Shown here: positions 1 through 9,553 of the stretch, piece by piece
How positions within the stretch are numbered: the first letter of the stretch is position 1
Layout: each line of letters begins with the position of its first letter
Source: Verrucomicrobiaceae bacterium
GTDB taxonomy: Bacteria; Verrucomicrobiota; Verrucomicrobiia; Verrucomicrobiales; Verrucomicrobiaceae
Assembly: GCA_015075365.1 (NCBI GenBank)
Contig: JABTUN010000002.1
Span: forward strand, 62,001 to 126,000
DNA length: 64,000 nt
Reading direction: 5' to 3'
Program-made: the position numbers and the translations under genes
The notes under the pieces: generated by a model
Databases searched by the model: none
Seen by the model: only the letters and a program-made list of their open reading frames with translations
Told to the model about the DNA's origin: nothing

Positions 1-3000
1 GTTGATGTTCAGTGTGCCGCCGCCATTGATCCTGAAGTTGCCGCCATCCTGTACCAGGCCGCCGGTGAGCGTGAGGGAGTCCGTGACGGAGATGGTGGCA
101 TCCGTGGCGGCGGTGATGGGGCCGGCGTAGCTCACGTTGTAGCCGCTGGAGGTGCGCAGGGCACCCGCGCCGCCATCGCCGGTGCCATTGAGCGTGAGCG
201 GCTCGGCGGCGTTGTAGTGATTTTTCAGCCACAACGTCGCGCCGCTCTGCACCACGGTCCCGGCGGCGGTGCTGCCCATGGCGTTGGTTGTCATGACCTC
301 CAAAGTGCCCTCGGCGATGGTGGTGAGGCCGGCGAAGGTGTTCAGGCCGCCAAGGATTTGCAGGCTGCCGCTGCCGTTCTTCGTCAGCATGCCGCTGCCG
401 CTCACCGTCTGGCTAAACATCGCCGAAGTGTCATTATCGAGCACCAGAGCGCCGTTGTTCGTGATGCTGCCGATGCCTGCCGCGCCGAAAGAGGCCCCGT
501 TTCCAAGCTGAAGCGTGCCGCCGCTGATGAGGGTGTTTCCTTCATACGACTTCGAGCCGACGAAGACCGTCGTTCCTGTCCCCATCTGCTCAAAACCACC
601 GGTGCCCGTGATGTCCGTGGTGAAAGTTACCGTGTCACTGCGGTTCACAGCCAGCATAGCGTTGTTGGTGATCGATCCGCTGCCAAGCGTGCCGGTGGTG
701 CCGCCATTGCCGATTTGCAGCGTGCCCGCGTTGATCGTGGTACCGCCGGAGTAGGTGTTTGTGCCGGTGAGGACCAGCGTGCCGCTTCCATCCTGCCGCA
801 GCGCACCACCGCCGCTCAGCGAGGTCTCGAAATGCGTGCCCTGCGTCACGGTGTCGCTGCGATTGAACGCAAGCCTCGCCCCGGTGGAGATGGAGATGTT
901 GCTGCTCGGAGAGATCGAGCCGCTGGTGCCACCGCTGCCGATTTGCAGAACACCCTGGGAGACCGTGGTGGGTCCTGTGTAAGTGTTCGTCCCGCTGAGA
1001 ATCCAAGTGCCAGACCCGGTTTTGCTCACGCTGGTAACGTTCGAGACGCTGTTGTTCGGGATTGCTCCGGCCAGCTCGCCCGTGGCCGCCGCCGAAGCAT
1101 TCAGTTCAAAGAGCTTCGAGCCCGCTCCGGTGGCGGTGAGATCACTGGTGAATTTGAGCAATCCGGAGCCGATATGGCTCAGTTTCACGTCATCGTCCTG
1201 CGAGCTGAGATTAAGCACACGGTCCGAGGTATGACCACCACCATAGTAGATGAGGCTCGATGTCTTGGCAGTCGCCTGCGACGTAGTGCCGAGGTCGATG
1301 GTCCCGTTGCTCACGGTGGCGGGCGCTCCGAGAGCGCTGGGACCACCGCCAACATCACCAATGGAATTGAAGGTGATGGAGGGATTATTCCCGATGCCTG
1401 ATCCTGGAATGATCGATATCTTTCCCGAGAAGGAGTTGCTGGCATCCAGCCTGACTGCTCCGTATTCCACCCGCAGGTCGCCCGTGCCGGAGATGAGCCC
1501 GAAGTGCGTGCCTTGATTGGCGGTCTGACGGGCAAAACGCAGCGTGGCGTTGTTCACGATGCTGCTGGACGGGCTCAAAGCGCCGTCGCTGTAAGTGATG
1601 ATCTCCGTCATGCCATTCACGCTCGGATTGCCGAGGCTCAGCGTGCCCGCGGAGATGGTGGTGTTTCCGATGTAGGACTTCGTGCCGGTGATGAAAAGCG
1701 TGTTGGAGTTCTGCTTGGTGAGCGCCCCCGTGCCGCTCATCGCATTCGAGAGCGTGTAGCTCGCCGTGCGGTTGAAAATCACCTCGCCGTCGTTGACCAC
1801 CGAGCCGCCGCCCAGCGATCCCGTACTACCGCCTGCGCCGATTCGCAGCGTGCTGCCTATGGAGACATTGGTGCCGCCGGAGTAGGTGTTGTTCGCCGCC
1901 AGGGTCACATTACCTGCGCCCGTGACGGCGATGTTTCCACTGCCATTGATGACCCCGTTGATGCGCAGCGTGTTGCCGTTGCTGTCAAACGTCGCTGTCT
2001 GGCTGCTGGCGACGCTGATGTTGCGATTCGCGCTCAGCGTCATCGTCGCATCGGCTCGCAGCGTGCCGCTGCCAGTGAATTGCACATTATTGTAAGCGCT
2101 GGAGGGCACCAAACCGAGGCTGCCATCGCCTGCGATGGCCAGCGTGCCCGCGAAGATTTGTGTGCCGTTCGCATTCAGCGAGCCGGTGCTGGTGCCGGTG
2201 TAGTTGTTGGAGGTGCTGGAGAGCACCAGCGTGCCATTTCCTTCCTTCACGAGGCTGCCGCCCGCCGCGAGGCTGCTCGTCAACGCCTGCGAAATCGTCA
2301 CCGTGGACATCGCTCCGGCCTCCACGGTCAATTTCTGCGCTTTGACATCGAAAGTGCCCGTCGAGGTCGTCAGCGCCGCGCCGGGCATCTGCTGGATTTT
2401 GAGATCGCTGTCCAAAAAGATGCCGCCCGTGAGCGTGTTCGTGCCCGTGGCGTTTTGCGAGCTGATGAGCAGCGCGTTCGAGGTGTTTCCGCCCACCGTG
2501 TTGATGGTGCCGCCAAAGCTGATGCCTCCCGTCGGCGCGGTGAGGGCCAAAGTGCCGCCGAGGGTCTGGTTTTGATTGCCCGTGGTGCCAAAATCACCAC
2601 CCAGACGTACCGCGCTGGTCGTCAGCGTGCCGCCAGCCAGCTTCAGCGTGCCACCGTTCATCACATACCAGTCCCCGGTAGTCACATTCGCCCCGCTGGC
2701 GATGGTCACGCTCTGCGAGTTCGTGCTGGTGAAGCCAAACCACTTTCCGCTGGCGTCCACGGTGTTCGCAAAGCTCACATCATTGCCGCCTCCGCCGAAG
2801 AGCTTGATCCCGTTCACCGCGCTGCCGTTTACTGTCAGCGTGCCGCCGGTGAAATTCATGCTGCCGCTCACCGCGTTGATCTCGCCGAAATTCGCCCCCG
2901 CCGTCGCGGCAAAGGTGATCGGTGCGTTGATCGTCACGCCCACGCTGCCGTAATTCTCCAGCTTCGCCTGCGTGCCGCCATTGTCATAGAGCATGAGATG

Positions 3001-3282
3001 GCCCGGCCCGGTGCTGTTGAGCACCCAGGGCATGGCCCCGTTCCAGTTCACCTGGTTCATGTTCACGACCGAGTCGATCACGTTCGTCGTCTGCAAAGCA
3101 CCGTCAAAAACGAGCGTGCCGTAGCCAGGCAGCGTGTCGAAACTCCAGTTCAGGCTGTTCGACCACAGATTGTTCCCGCCGCCTCCGTCCCAGGTGTTGC
3201 CCGCCTGGACCGTTTTCAAACCATGCCCGGCAAGCAGCATCAATAACAAGGTCCGGAAGAGGGGTGCAAATACTGGTTTCAT
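1..3282 (-). CDS. Autotransporter-associated beta-strand repeat surface protein (C-terminus cut by window edge)
   Basis: The frame is open from an ATG at 3282 down to base 1 with no stop, giving about 1,094 codons of a longer protein. It begins with a basic, hydrophobic signal peptide of about 27 residues, followed by an NTWDGGG-type mature start that is common in this family. The rest is Gly/Thr/Ser/Asn-rich and built of repeated units such as GTNTYSGGTTINAGTLQIG, the hallmark of autotransporter-associated beta-strand repeats (PATR, TIGR02601). These proteins are predicted extracellular beta-helix stalks. The outer-membrane barrel or anchor, if any, would lie beyond the left edge. Long frames on the opposite strand have arginine/histidine-rich translations without domains and are shadows. 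Family call is strong; adhesion or matrix function is inference. Confidence 0.88.
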   Translation of the reverse strand, partial: MKPVFAPLFRTLLLMLLAGHGLKTVQAGNTWDGGGGNNLWSNSLNWSFDTLPGYGTLVFDGALQTTNVIDSVVNMNQVNWNGAMPWVLNSTGPGHLMLYDNGGTQAKLENYGSVGVTINAPITFAATAGANFGEINAVSGSMNFTGGTLTVNGSAVNGIKLFGGGGNDVSFANTVDASGKWFGFTSTNSQSVTIASGANVTTGDWYVMNGGTLKLAGGTLTTSAVRLGGDFGTTGNQNQTLGGTLALTAPTGGISFGGTINTVGGNTSNALLISSQNATGTNTLTGGIFLDSDLKIQQMPGAALTTSTGTFDVKAQKLTVEAGAMSTVTISQALTSSLAAGGSLVKEGNGTLVLSSTSNNYTGTSTGSLNANGTQIFAGTLAIAGDGSLGLVPSSAYNNVQFTGSGTLRADATMTLSANRNISVASSQTATFDSNGNTLRINGVINGSGNIAVTGAGNVTLAANNTYSGGTNVSIGSTLRIGAGGSTGSLGGGSVVNDGEVIFNRTASYTLSNAMSGTGALTKQNSNTLFITGTKSYIGNTTISAGTLSLGNPSVNGMTEIITYSDGALSPSSSIVNNATLRFARQTANQGTHFGLISGTGDLRVEYGAVRLDASNSFSGKISIIPGSGIGNNPSITFNSIGDVGGGPSALGAPATVSNGTIDLGTTSQATAKTSSLIYYGGGHTSDRVLNLSSQDDDVKLSHIGSGLLKFTSDLTATGAGSKLFELNASAAATGELAGAIPNNSVSNVTSVSKTGSGTWILSGTNTYTGPTTVSQGVLQIGSGGTSGSISPSSNISISTGARLAFNRSDTVTQGTHFETSLSGGGALRQDGSGTLVLTGTNTYSGGTTINAGTLQIGNGGTTGTLGSGSITNNAMLAVNRSDTVTFTTDITGTGGFEQMGTGTTVFVGSKSYEGNTLISGGTLQLGNGASFGAAGIGSITNNGALVLDNDTSAMFSQTVSGSGMLTKNGSGSLQILGGLNTFAGLTTIAEGTLEVMTTNAMGSTAAGTVVQSGATLWLKNHYNAAEPLTLNGTGDGGAGALRTSSGYNVSYAGPITAATDATISVTDSLTLTGGLVQDGGNFRINGGGTLNIN

Positions 3283-3408
3283 GAGAAATCGTGCTAGCGC
3301 AGGGGGGAAGAACTCAGCAGAAGGGAAAATCCGCCGACAGCGTGCCAGAAACCGTCTGCCGCCGCACTCAAAAAATGCCGCAGCCCTTTTTTTTTGATTC
3401 GTGGAAAA

Positions 3409-4845
3409 TCACAGCAGCGGGATGAAGAGCCGGGCAAAGCCGTTTCGCAGCTTTTGCGGCCATGGCGCGGCATCCAGGGCCTCGCGGGTGATTTCCCGGC
3501 TCAAAGCACGCTTGTCCTGGAAGATTTCCCGCAGGCGGGCGGCCAGCGCACGGTCGTAGAAGGCCACGTTGAACTCAAAATTCAGCCTCAGGCTGCGCGG
3601 GTCCCAGTTGGTCGATCCGAGGAAGCTCCACACGCCGTCCACCACGAAGATCTTGGAGTGGTCAAAGGGGGGCGGGGACTCGAAAATGCGGCAACCCACC
3701 TCCAGCAGCGGCGGGTACTGGGTCTGCGCGGCCCAGGCCACGAACGGGATGTTGTTCACCGCCGGGGTGACAATGCGCACCTTCACCCCGCGGATGGCCG
3801 CCAAGCGCAGCGCGGCCACCAGCACCGGCGTGGGCAGGAAATAAGGGGAGGCGATCAAAATCTCCTCCCGCGCGGCATTGATCGCGGCAAAAAAGGCGGC
3901 GGGCATCACCTCCATGTCCTCGTCCGGCCCGTCCACGATGCCCAGGGCGCTGGCGCGTCCGTACTCCTCCAGCGACGGGAACCAGCGCTCCCCCTCCAGC
4001 GCCTCGCCGGTGCAGAACTGCCAGTCCTCGGCAAAAACACGCTGGATCTGCGCCACCACGGGGCCCGTGATCTCGAAATGCAGGTCCTGCACCGGGTGGT
4101 CCGGGTTTTGCAGCAGCATGTTTCCCTGGCGGATGTTCATCCCGCCGGTGAAGGCGCGCCGGCCGTCCACCACCATGACTTTGCGGTGATTGCGCAGGTT
4201 CATCGTGATCAGGCGAAGCAGGAAATGATTCGGCATGAAGCGCCGCGCGGGCACGCCGGCCTTTTGCAGCGCCTCGATCACCGGCGGCCACGAGTAGCGC
4301 GTGCCCGCGTCGTCCACCATCACCCGCACCTCCACGCCGCGCTTCACCGCGGCCGTCAGCGCTGTCACAAACTCCTGCCCGATGCCGTGCGCCTCGAAAA
4401 TATAGCTCGCCAGCGTCACGCTCGACTTTGCGCCGTGGATCGCCTCCAGCATGCGCGGCATGGCCTCCTCCCCGTTGATGCGGGGGCTGACCGTGTTGCC
4501 GTGGGTGAAGCAAAACCGGCTGATGCGGTCGAGCGTCACCGCCAGTTGCTGGTTGTCCCGTGCTGTGTCGTTGTCCACCGCCAGAGGCAGCGGTCTTTCC
4601 GGCACCGGATCGTGCCAGGGCTCGTGATTCTCACGCCGGTAGTGCCTGCCACGCCGCCGCAGGATGTTGATGCCCAGGAACAGGTACAGCAGCGGCGCCA
4701 CCAGCGGGGAGAGGACCACAAGCGCTGTCCAAAACGCCGCCGAGCGATGGTCCCGATGCCGCAGCAGGATGTGCGCCAGCGCCGCCACGCCCCCGAGAAG
4801 CGACAGCGACACCGTGATGACGTTCCATTCGATCAAAGCCTGCAT
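3409..4845 (-). CDS. Cardiolipin synthase-like phospholipase D family protein
   Basis: This 478-residue protein has two hydrophobic N-terminal segments (about 8-28 and 38-60) followed by a short basic stretch, the layout of bacterial ClsA. Two complete HKD motifs are visible: H220-x-K222-x4-D227 and H396-x-K398-x4-D403, each followed by the Gly/Asn residues typical of the family. Cls enzymes condense two phosphatidylglycerol molecules, or PG with PE, into cardiolipin at the inner membrane. Length and topology match ClsA, so cardiolipin synthesis is the likely role, although another PLD-type phosphatidyltransferase cannot be excluded. It lies downstream of, and on the same strand as, the FAD oxidoreductase and PQQ propeller, with an 87-base gap, so co-transcription is possible but nothing links the functions. 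Confidence 0.9.
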   Translation of the reverse strand: MQALIEWNVITVSLSLLGGVAALAHILLRHRDHRSAAFWTALVVLSPLVAPLLYLFLGINILRRRGRHYRRENHEPWHDPVPERPLPLAVDNDTARDNQQLAVTLDRISRFCFTHGNTVSPRINGEEAMPRMLEAIHGAKSSVTLASYIFEAHGIGQEFVTALTAAVKRGVEVRVMVDDAGTRYSWPPVIEALQKAGVPARRFMPNHFLLRLITMNLRNHRKVMVVDGRRAFTGGMNIRQGNMLLQNPDHPVQDLHFEITGPVVAQIQRVFAEDWQFCTGEALEGERWFPSLEEYGRASALGIVDGPDEDMEVMPAAFFAAINAAREEILIASPYFLPTPVLVAALRLAAIRGVKVRIVTPAVNNIPFVAWAAQTQYPPLLEVGCRIFESPPPFDHSKIFVVDGVWSFLGSTNWDPRSLRLNFEFNVAFYDRALAARLREIFQDKRALSREITREALDAAPWPQKLRNGFARLFIPLL

Positions 4846-4932
4846 GATGGCCGGAGATTGCGCCGCGGTGTTCGTTTGCCAAGCAAAGGATGAATTCGCC
4901 TCCGGTCCCCACGCTGCCCTTGCACGCCAAAA

Positions 4933-6351
4933 CTACGCCTTCTGCCACAAGGCCTCGATTTTCGCCCGCGACTTGCTCCAGGCAACCTCGTGCGGCAGGC
5001 GCTTCGACAGCGCGGCCAGCGCCGCGGTGACACCCGCCGCCTCGCCCATCGCCACGGCGTTGCCGGTGACGCGGTAGCTCGAATGCGCGATGAAATCGCC
5101 GCTGATGCACCGTCCGGCCATCATGAGGCCGTCCACATCTTTCGCGATGAGGGCGCGCAGCGGGATGTCATAGGGCTTCATCTCGATGGGTTTCGGCATG
5201 ATGGCGTGCTTCTTGTTGTGATCCGCGCTCAGGGCGTGGACATCGATGCCAAAGGTCACCCGGGTGACCGCGTCCTCATGCCGCGCGCCCCTGGCCAGGT
5301 CGTCCTGGAGCACGACGTAGCGCCCCTTGATGCGCCGGCCGTCACGCACGCCGATCTGCTCCGCCGTGGCCACGATCTGGATGCCCTCCCACGGCCCGCC
5401 GAGGCCGCGCAGGCCGGCCACCATCTTGTTCATCTCCGCGCGCGCCCTCACCGTGGCCGCGGTGATCTCCGCGGCGTCCCATGCCTTGATGCCGTACTCG
5501 TGGTTCATCATGGCAAAGATCAGATTGTCCCGCACATGCCACATCGTCGGCCCGGCATAGGACGGATAGTGCCCCGTGCTGACCAGCACATCCTTGATTC
5601 GCTTTTTCTTCTCACTGTCCGAGTTCTCACCCGGCTTTGGCTGCCCGAAGCGGATGTACTCCCGCAGCGCCTCCGCGTCCTTCACCACGAGCAGCGCGTT
5701 GAGCGACATCGGCTGGCAGGGGCAGTCCTCCGCCATCCCGATCTCAAAGGCGCAGCCCGCCTGGTGGCCCAGGTCGCCGTCCCCGGTCGTGTCAATGAAC
5801 ACGGGCGCTCTCCACGCCTGGCGGCCGGATTTGGACTCCGTGACGAGGGTGGTGAGCCTGTTTCCCTCCTTGAAGGCGGCGCAGACCTTCGTGTGAAACT
5901 GGAATTTCACGCCCGCCTCCACGCACAGTTCCTCCAGCAGCAGCTTGAGCGCCTCGGGGTCGTAGCAGAAGCGGCTGGTGCTGGTCGAGTTCGCCCGCGC
6001 GTCACGCGCGTCGAGTTTTTCGCGCAACTCCCTGGCAAAGCCGGGCTTGTTGAAGTCGAGGAAGTAACCCAGCAGGCCCGCGGTCCACACACCGCCCAGA
6101 CAGCCGCGCCACTCAAAGAGCCGCACCTTTGCCCCGGCGCGCGCCGCCATGATCGCCGCGGTCACGCCCGCAGGCCCCGCGCCGCACACGATCACATCCG
6201 CGTCATTCGTCAGCGGAATGTCCCGCGCCTCCTCATGAAACTGCCCTGCCCTGCCCTTCTCTTCCGCGGCGCGGACAGTGGACTGGCTGGCGGCACCACC
6301 GGCGAGCGCGGCGGAGAGGAAATGACGGCGGGAGTACGGGGCTGGGGTCAT
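4933..6351 (-). CDS. Tat-exported FAD-dependent oxidoreductase (PF12831-like)
   Basis: The 472-residue protein starts at the ATG at 6351; an upstream in-frame GTG at 6390 would only place extra residues ahead of the signal. Residues 7-30 contain a twin-arginine signal, SRRHFL, followed by an Ala/Gly-rich hydrophobic stretch, so export in folded, cofactor-loaded form is expected. A dinucleotide-binding GAGPAG motif (about residues 56-61) and a downstream FIDTTGDGDLG motif are characteristic of the FAD_oxidored family that is expanded in Planctomycetes and Verrucomicrobia. The substrate is unknown. It follows the PQQ-propeller gene by about 70 bases on the same strand and probably shares a transcript. 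A second, larger member of the family lies at 59287-61329. Confidence 0.85.
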   Translation of the reverse strand: MTPAPYSRRHFLSAALAGGAASQSTVRAAEEKGRAGQFHEEARDIPLTNDADVIVCGAGPAGVTAAIMAARAGAKVRLFEWRGCLGGVWTAGLLGYFLDFNKPGFARELREKLDARDARANSTSTSRFCYDPEALKLLLEELCVEAGVKFQFHTKVCAAFKEGNRLTTLVTESKSGRQAWRAPVFIDTTGDGDLGHQAGCAFEIGMAEDCPCQPMSLNALLVVKDAEALREYIRFGQPKPGENSDSEKKKRIKDVLVSTGHYPSYAGPTMWHVRDNLIFAMMNHEYGIKAWDAAEITAATVRARAEMNKMVAGLRGLGGPWEGIQIVATAEQIGVRDGRRIKGRYVVLQDDLARGARHEDAVTRVTFGIDVHALSADHNKKHAIMPKPIEMKPYDIPLRALIAKDVDGLMMAGRCISGDFIAHSSYRVTGNAVAMGEAAGVTAALAALSKRLPHEVAWSKSRAKIEALWQKA

Positions 6352-6420
6352 GCGGTGGTCATCACGCCCCGGAACACGCCCTGCTTTCACCTGTTTTCGC
6401 CATCCAAACGCCCGGGCCGG

Positions 6421-7722
6421 TCAACGCGCCGCCGTTGGCGCGCCGCGCCTGCCCAGGCAGACGAGGCTTTTGTCCGTGCGGATGAAGATCTGCCCCTCGC
6501 TCAGCGCCGGGGAGGCAAACACCTTCTCCTTCAGCTCGCTTTCGGCCACCAGATCGTATTTGGCACCGGGTTTGATGCTGCGCAGCACGCCAAAGTCATT
6601 CACGAAGTACACGCGCCCCTCCGCGCTGGCGAGGCTGGCGTGATGCTCCCGCAGGCGCTCCTCCCACAGGATTTCGCCGGATTGGGCGTCAAAGCAGTGC
6701 GCCACGCCAGAATCGGACACGATGAGGAAATGCCCGCCTTCAATGATGGGTGAGGGCACATAGGCCACGCCCTTGTTGGTGCGCCAGACGATGTGCGTGT
6801 CCGTCACGTTGCCGTTGCCGTCCGGCTTGATCGCCAGCAGGTGATGCTCTGGAAATCCGCCGGTCATGTAGAGCAGACCGGTTTTCTCGCAGAACACGAG
6901 CGAGGCCACAAACTGCTCCGTCGGCCCGTCGATGATCCACAGCAGCTTCCCCGTGCGCGGATCGTAGGAGGTCACGCACATCGTCCCGCTGAGCACCATC
7001 TGCATGCGACCGCCGATCTCGCGGATGAGCGGCACGCAGTAGCTGCGCGTCTTGTTCGGGCGCTCGATGCGCCACAGCTCCTTTCCGTCCGTCCGCGCCA
7101 GGGCGACGATGTACCCGTCTCCGTCGTGGTCGCAGTTCACGATCACCTTGTCCTCAAACACCACGGGGCTGGAGCAGAAGCCGTGTTTGCTTGAAAACAG
7201 GCCCGGGCGCGCCTGCCACAGTGGCTTGCCCGTGAAATCATGCGCGGAAATGACCACCGTGCCCTTCGGCACCTCACCTTTTGGGATGGCGCGGCCTTCA
7301 TTGGCCTTCCGCGTGGCCTCTGTCGGCGTGTTGTCGAGGAAGGCGGTGAACACGCGCTCCCCGTCCGTGGCCGGCGTGCTGGAGGCCAGGGAGTTCAGCT
7401 TGTGGATGCCCTCCGGCGGCGCCTTGAGCACCACGGACTGCCACAGCAGCTTCCCCGTGGCACGATCCAGGCACAGCAGCACGCGCTCCTCATTCTCCGG
7501 CAGGGCCGCCACCGTGAAAATCCGGTCCCCCCACACGATGGGGGAGGCGTGCCCGCTGCCCGGCAGCGCCACCTTCCACACCAGGCTCTTCTCATCCGCG
7601 GCGACCGGGAAGCCGCTGTCGAGCGAGGTGCCGTCCAGCCTCGGTCCGCGCCACTGCGGCCAGTTTTCAGCCCACAGGGAGGCGGTGAGGAGCGCGGGAA
7701 GAAGAACGAGGCGTGAAATCAT
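6421..7722 (-). CDS. Secreted PQQ-like beta-propeller repeat protein
   Basis: The 433-residue protein has a signal peptide (residues 1-18, ending in ASLWA) and then the WPQWRGP motif typical of planctomycete and verrucomicrobial quinoprotein-like propellers. Repeats of the form GKLLW, GKPLWQ, GKELW and GEILWEE, each with a nearby D-x-x-T/S-G, give about seven to eight blades of the BamB/alcohol-dehydrogenase type. No classical PQQ-enzyme calcium or disulfide signature is apparent, so a scaffold or sugar-binding role is as likely as catalysis. It is the first gene of a minus-strand run that continues into the Tat-exported FAD oxidoreductase, and it is divergent from the FAD dehydrogenase at 7846. 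The function is unknown. Confidence 0.85.
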   Translation of the reverse strand: MISRLVLLPALLTASLWAENWPQWRGPRLDGTSLDSGFPVAADEKSLVWKVALPGSGHASPIVWGDRIFTVAALPENEERVLLCLDRATGKLLWQSVVLKAPPEGIHKLNSLASSTPATDGERVFTAFLDNTPTEATRKANEGRAIPKGEVPKGTVVISAHDFTGKPLWQARPGLFSSKHGFCSSPVVFEDKVIVNCDHDGDGYIVALARTDGKELWRIERPNKTRSYCVPLIREIGGRMQMVLSGTMCVTSYDPRTGKLLWIIDGPTEQFVASLVFCEKTGLLYMTGGFPEHHLLAIKPDGNGNVTDTHIVWRTNKGVAYVPSPIIEGGHFLIVSDSGVAHCFDAQSGEILWEERLREHHASLASAEGRVYFVNDFGVLRSIKPGAKYDLVAESELKEKVFASPALSEGQIFIRTDKSLVCLGRRGAPTAAR

Positions 7723-7845
7723 GCGGCATCAGGAACGCCGCTTCCGCCGGAAGACTGTCACCCGAATGAACCATCAGGCGACGTCCGCCGAGGAGGAAGG
7801 GTTTGCCGTGGGGCCTGGTTGGTTTTATGAACGCGGGGCCGCGCC

Positions 7846-9462
7846 ATGCTCCTACTTTCCCAAGTCCTCTTACCTGTCGATCACCCGGAGGAGGCGCCGC
7901 GCGCGGCGGTGGCCAGGGTGTTGAAACTCACGCCACAGGAATTGCAGGCCGTGACCATCAAGCAGCGGGCCATTGATGCGCGCCGCGGACATGTGGAGTT
8001 CAGCTACACGCTGCTTGTGCAGGTGGCGGACGAGGAGCGCGTGCTGCGGCGGCTGGGTGCCACGCCACGGGTTCGGAAGGCGGAGCCGGAGCTTTACACC
8101 GCGCCTCACGGGACAGGCCCGGCAGGCAGGGATGGTGCAAGCGCCAACGGCAGGCCGGTCATCGTGGGCACGGGCCCCTGCGGACTCTTTTGCGGCCTGC
8201 TGCTGGCACGCGCGGGCCGCAAGCCGGTGCTGCTGGAGCGCGGAAAGGCCGCCGGGGACCGCGCGCGGGATGTCACCGGCTTTTGGAACCGCGGCTGGGC
8301 CTTCAATCCCGAATCCAACGTCCAGTTCGGCGAGGGGGGCGCGGGCACCTTTTCCGATGGCAAGCTCTACACCCAGATCCGCGACCGGGAGCACCGCATC
8401 CCCTGGCTGCTGCGGGAGATGGTGCGGGCCGGCGCGCCGGAGGACATCCTGATCAAGGCGCGGCCCCACATCGGCACGGACCGCCTCATCAAGGTGGTGC
8501 GCCATGTCCGGGAGGAAATCATCGCGCTCGGCGGGGAGGTGCGCTTTGAATCCAAAGTGGTGGATGTGGTGATTGAAAAGGGCGTCATGCGCGGCGTGGT
8601 GCTGGCGGACGGTGGCGTGGTGGAAGGCGGCCAGATCATCTTCGGCGTCGGGCACAGCTCACGGGACACCTTTGAGATGCTGCGCACACGCGGCGTGCCC
8701 ATGGAGCGAAAGCCCTTCTCCGTGGGCGTCCGCATCGAGCATCCCCAGCGCCTCATCGACCGCGCGCTCTACGGGCGCTGGGCCGGGGATCCCCGGCTGG
8801 GATCGGCACCCTACAAATTCGTGGCCCATGGCGGCGCAGGCCGCAGTGCTTACAGCTTCTGCATGTGCCCGGGCGGCCTGGTGGTGGCCGCCGGATCGGA
8901 GCCGGGCATGGTGGTGACCAATGGCATGAGCAGCTACGCACGCGCGGAGGCCAATGCGAACAGCGGCTTCATGGTCGATGTACGCACGGAGGATTTCCCC
9001 GGCGAGGACGTGCTCGCAGGCGTGGAATTCCAGCGGCATCTGGAGCGCGCCGCCTTTGAGCTCGGCGGCGGTGATTACCGGGCGCCCGCGCAGCTATTGG
9101 GCGATTTCATGGCTGGAAAGGCCTCCACCGGCCCGGGCAGTGTCCTGCCCAGCTACAAACCGGGCGTCGTGTGGGGCGATCTCACCCGCTGCCTGCCTGG
9201 CTTTGTGATCGAAACCATCCGGGAGGCCGTGCCACGCATAGACAAGGGCCTGCGCGGTTTCGCCCTGGAGGACGCGGTGCTCACCGGCGTGGAGACGCGC
9301 AGTTCCTGTCCGGTGCGCATCCCGCGGCATGCGGAGACGCTCCAATGCACCGAGGTGCGGCAGTTTTACCCGGCGGGCGAAGGCGCGGGCTACGCCGGCG
9401 GCATCGTCTCCGCCGCGGTGGACGGCATGCGTGTGGCGGAGGCCATCCTGCGGCAGGGCTGA
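7846..9462 (+). CDS. FAD-dependent dehydrogenase (COG2509-like)
   Basis: The 538-residue cytoplasmic protein has an N-terminal domain of about 95 residues rich in charged residues, then a Rossmann motif G108-T-G110-x-x-G113 ending with an acidic E131, the FAD-binding signature. The following segments NPESNVQFGEGGAGTF and FSDGKLYT and the C-terminal YPAGEGAGYAGGI are characteristic of the uncharacterised FAD-dependent dehydrogenase family COG2509. The last segment is the usual second FAD contact (G-E-G-A-G-Y-A-G-G-I). There is no signal peptide. The start is the ATG 123 bases from the divergent propeller gene. The physiological substrate of this family is not established. The GHMP kinase follows after 91 bases on the same strand. 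Confidence 0.88.
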   Translation: MLLLSQVLLPVDHPEEAPRAAVARVLKLTPQELQAVTIKQRAIDARRGHVEFSYTLLVQVADEERVLRRLGATPRVRKAEPELYTAPHGTGPAGRDGASANGRPVIVGTGPCGLFCGLLLARAGRKPVLLERGKAAGDRARDVTGFWNRGWAFNPESNVQFGEGGAGTFSDGKLYTQIRDREHRIPWLLREMVRAGAPEDILIKARPHIGTDRLIKVVRHVREEIIALGGEVRFESKVVDVVIEKGVMRGVVLADGGVVEGGQIIFGVGHSSRDTFEMLRTRGVPMERKPFSVGVRIEHPQRLIDRALYGRWAGDPRLGSAPYKFVAHGGAGRSAYSFCMCPGGLVVAAGSEPGMVVTNGMSSYARAEANANSGFMVDVRTEDFPGEDVLAGVEFQRHLERAAFELGGGDYRAPAQLLGDFMAGKASTGPGSVLPSYKPGVVWGDLTRCLPGFVIETIREAVPRIDKGLRGFALEDAVLTGVETRSSCPVRIPRHAETLQCTEVRQFYPAGEGAGYAGGIVSAAVDGMRVAEAILRQG

Positions 9463-9553
9463 GCGCGGCGGCAATGTGTCATGAATCATCTTGCCCGGCT
9501 TGGGAGCGGCCCTTAGCGTACCTGCTTTCACGCCCTCCCTCCCCGACCTCTTC

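Noticed and set aside
217..3246. Plus-strand frames over the beta-strand repeat gene (about 217-1401 and 1504-3246)
   Set aside because: The minus strand encodes a clear repeat protein with a signal peptide; the plus-strand translations are Arg/Ala/His-rich and without features.
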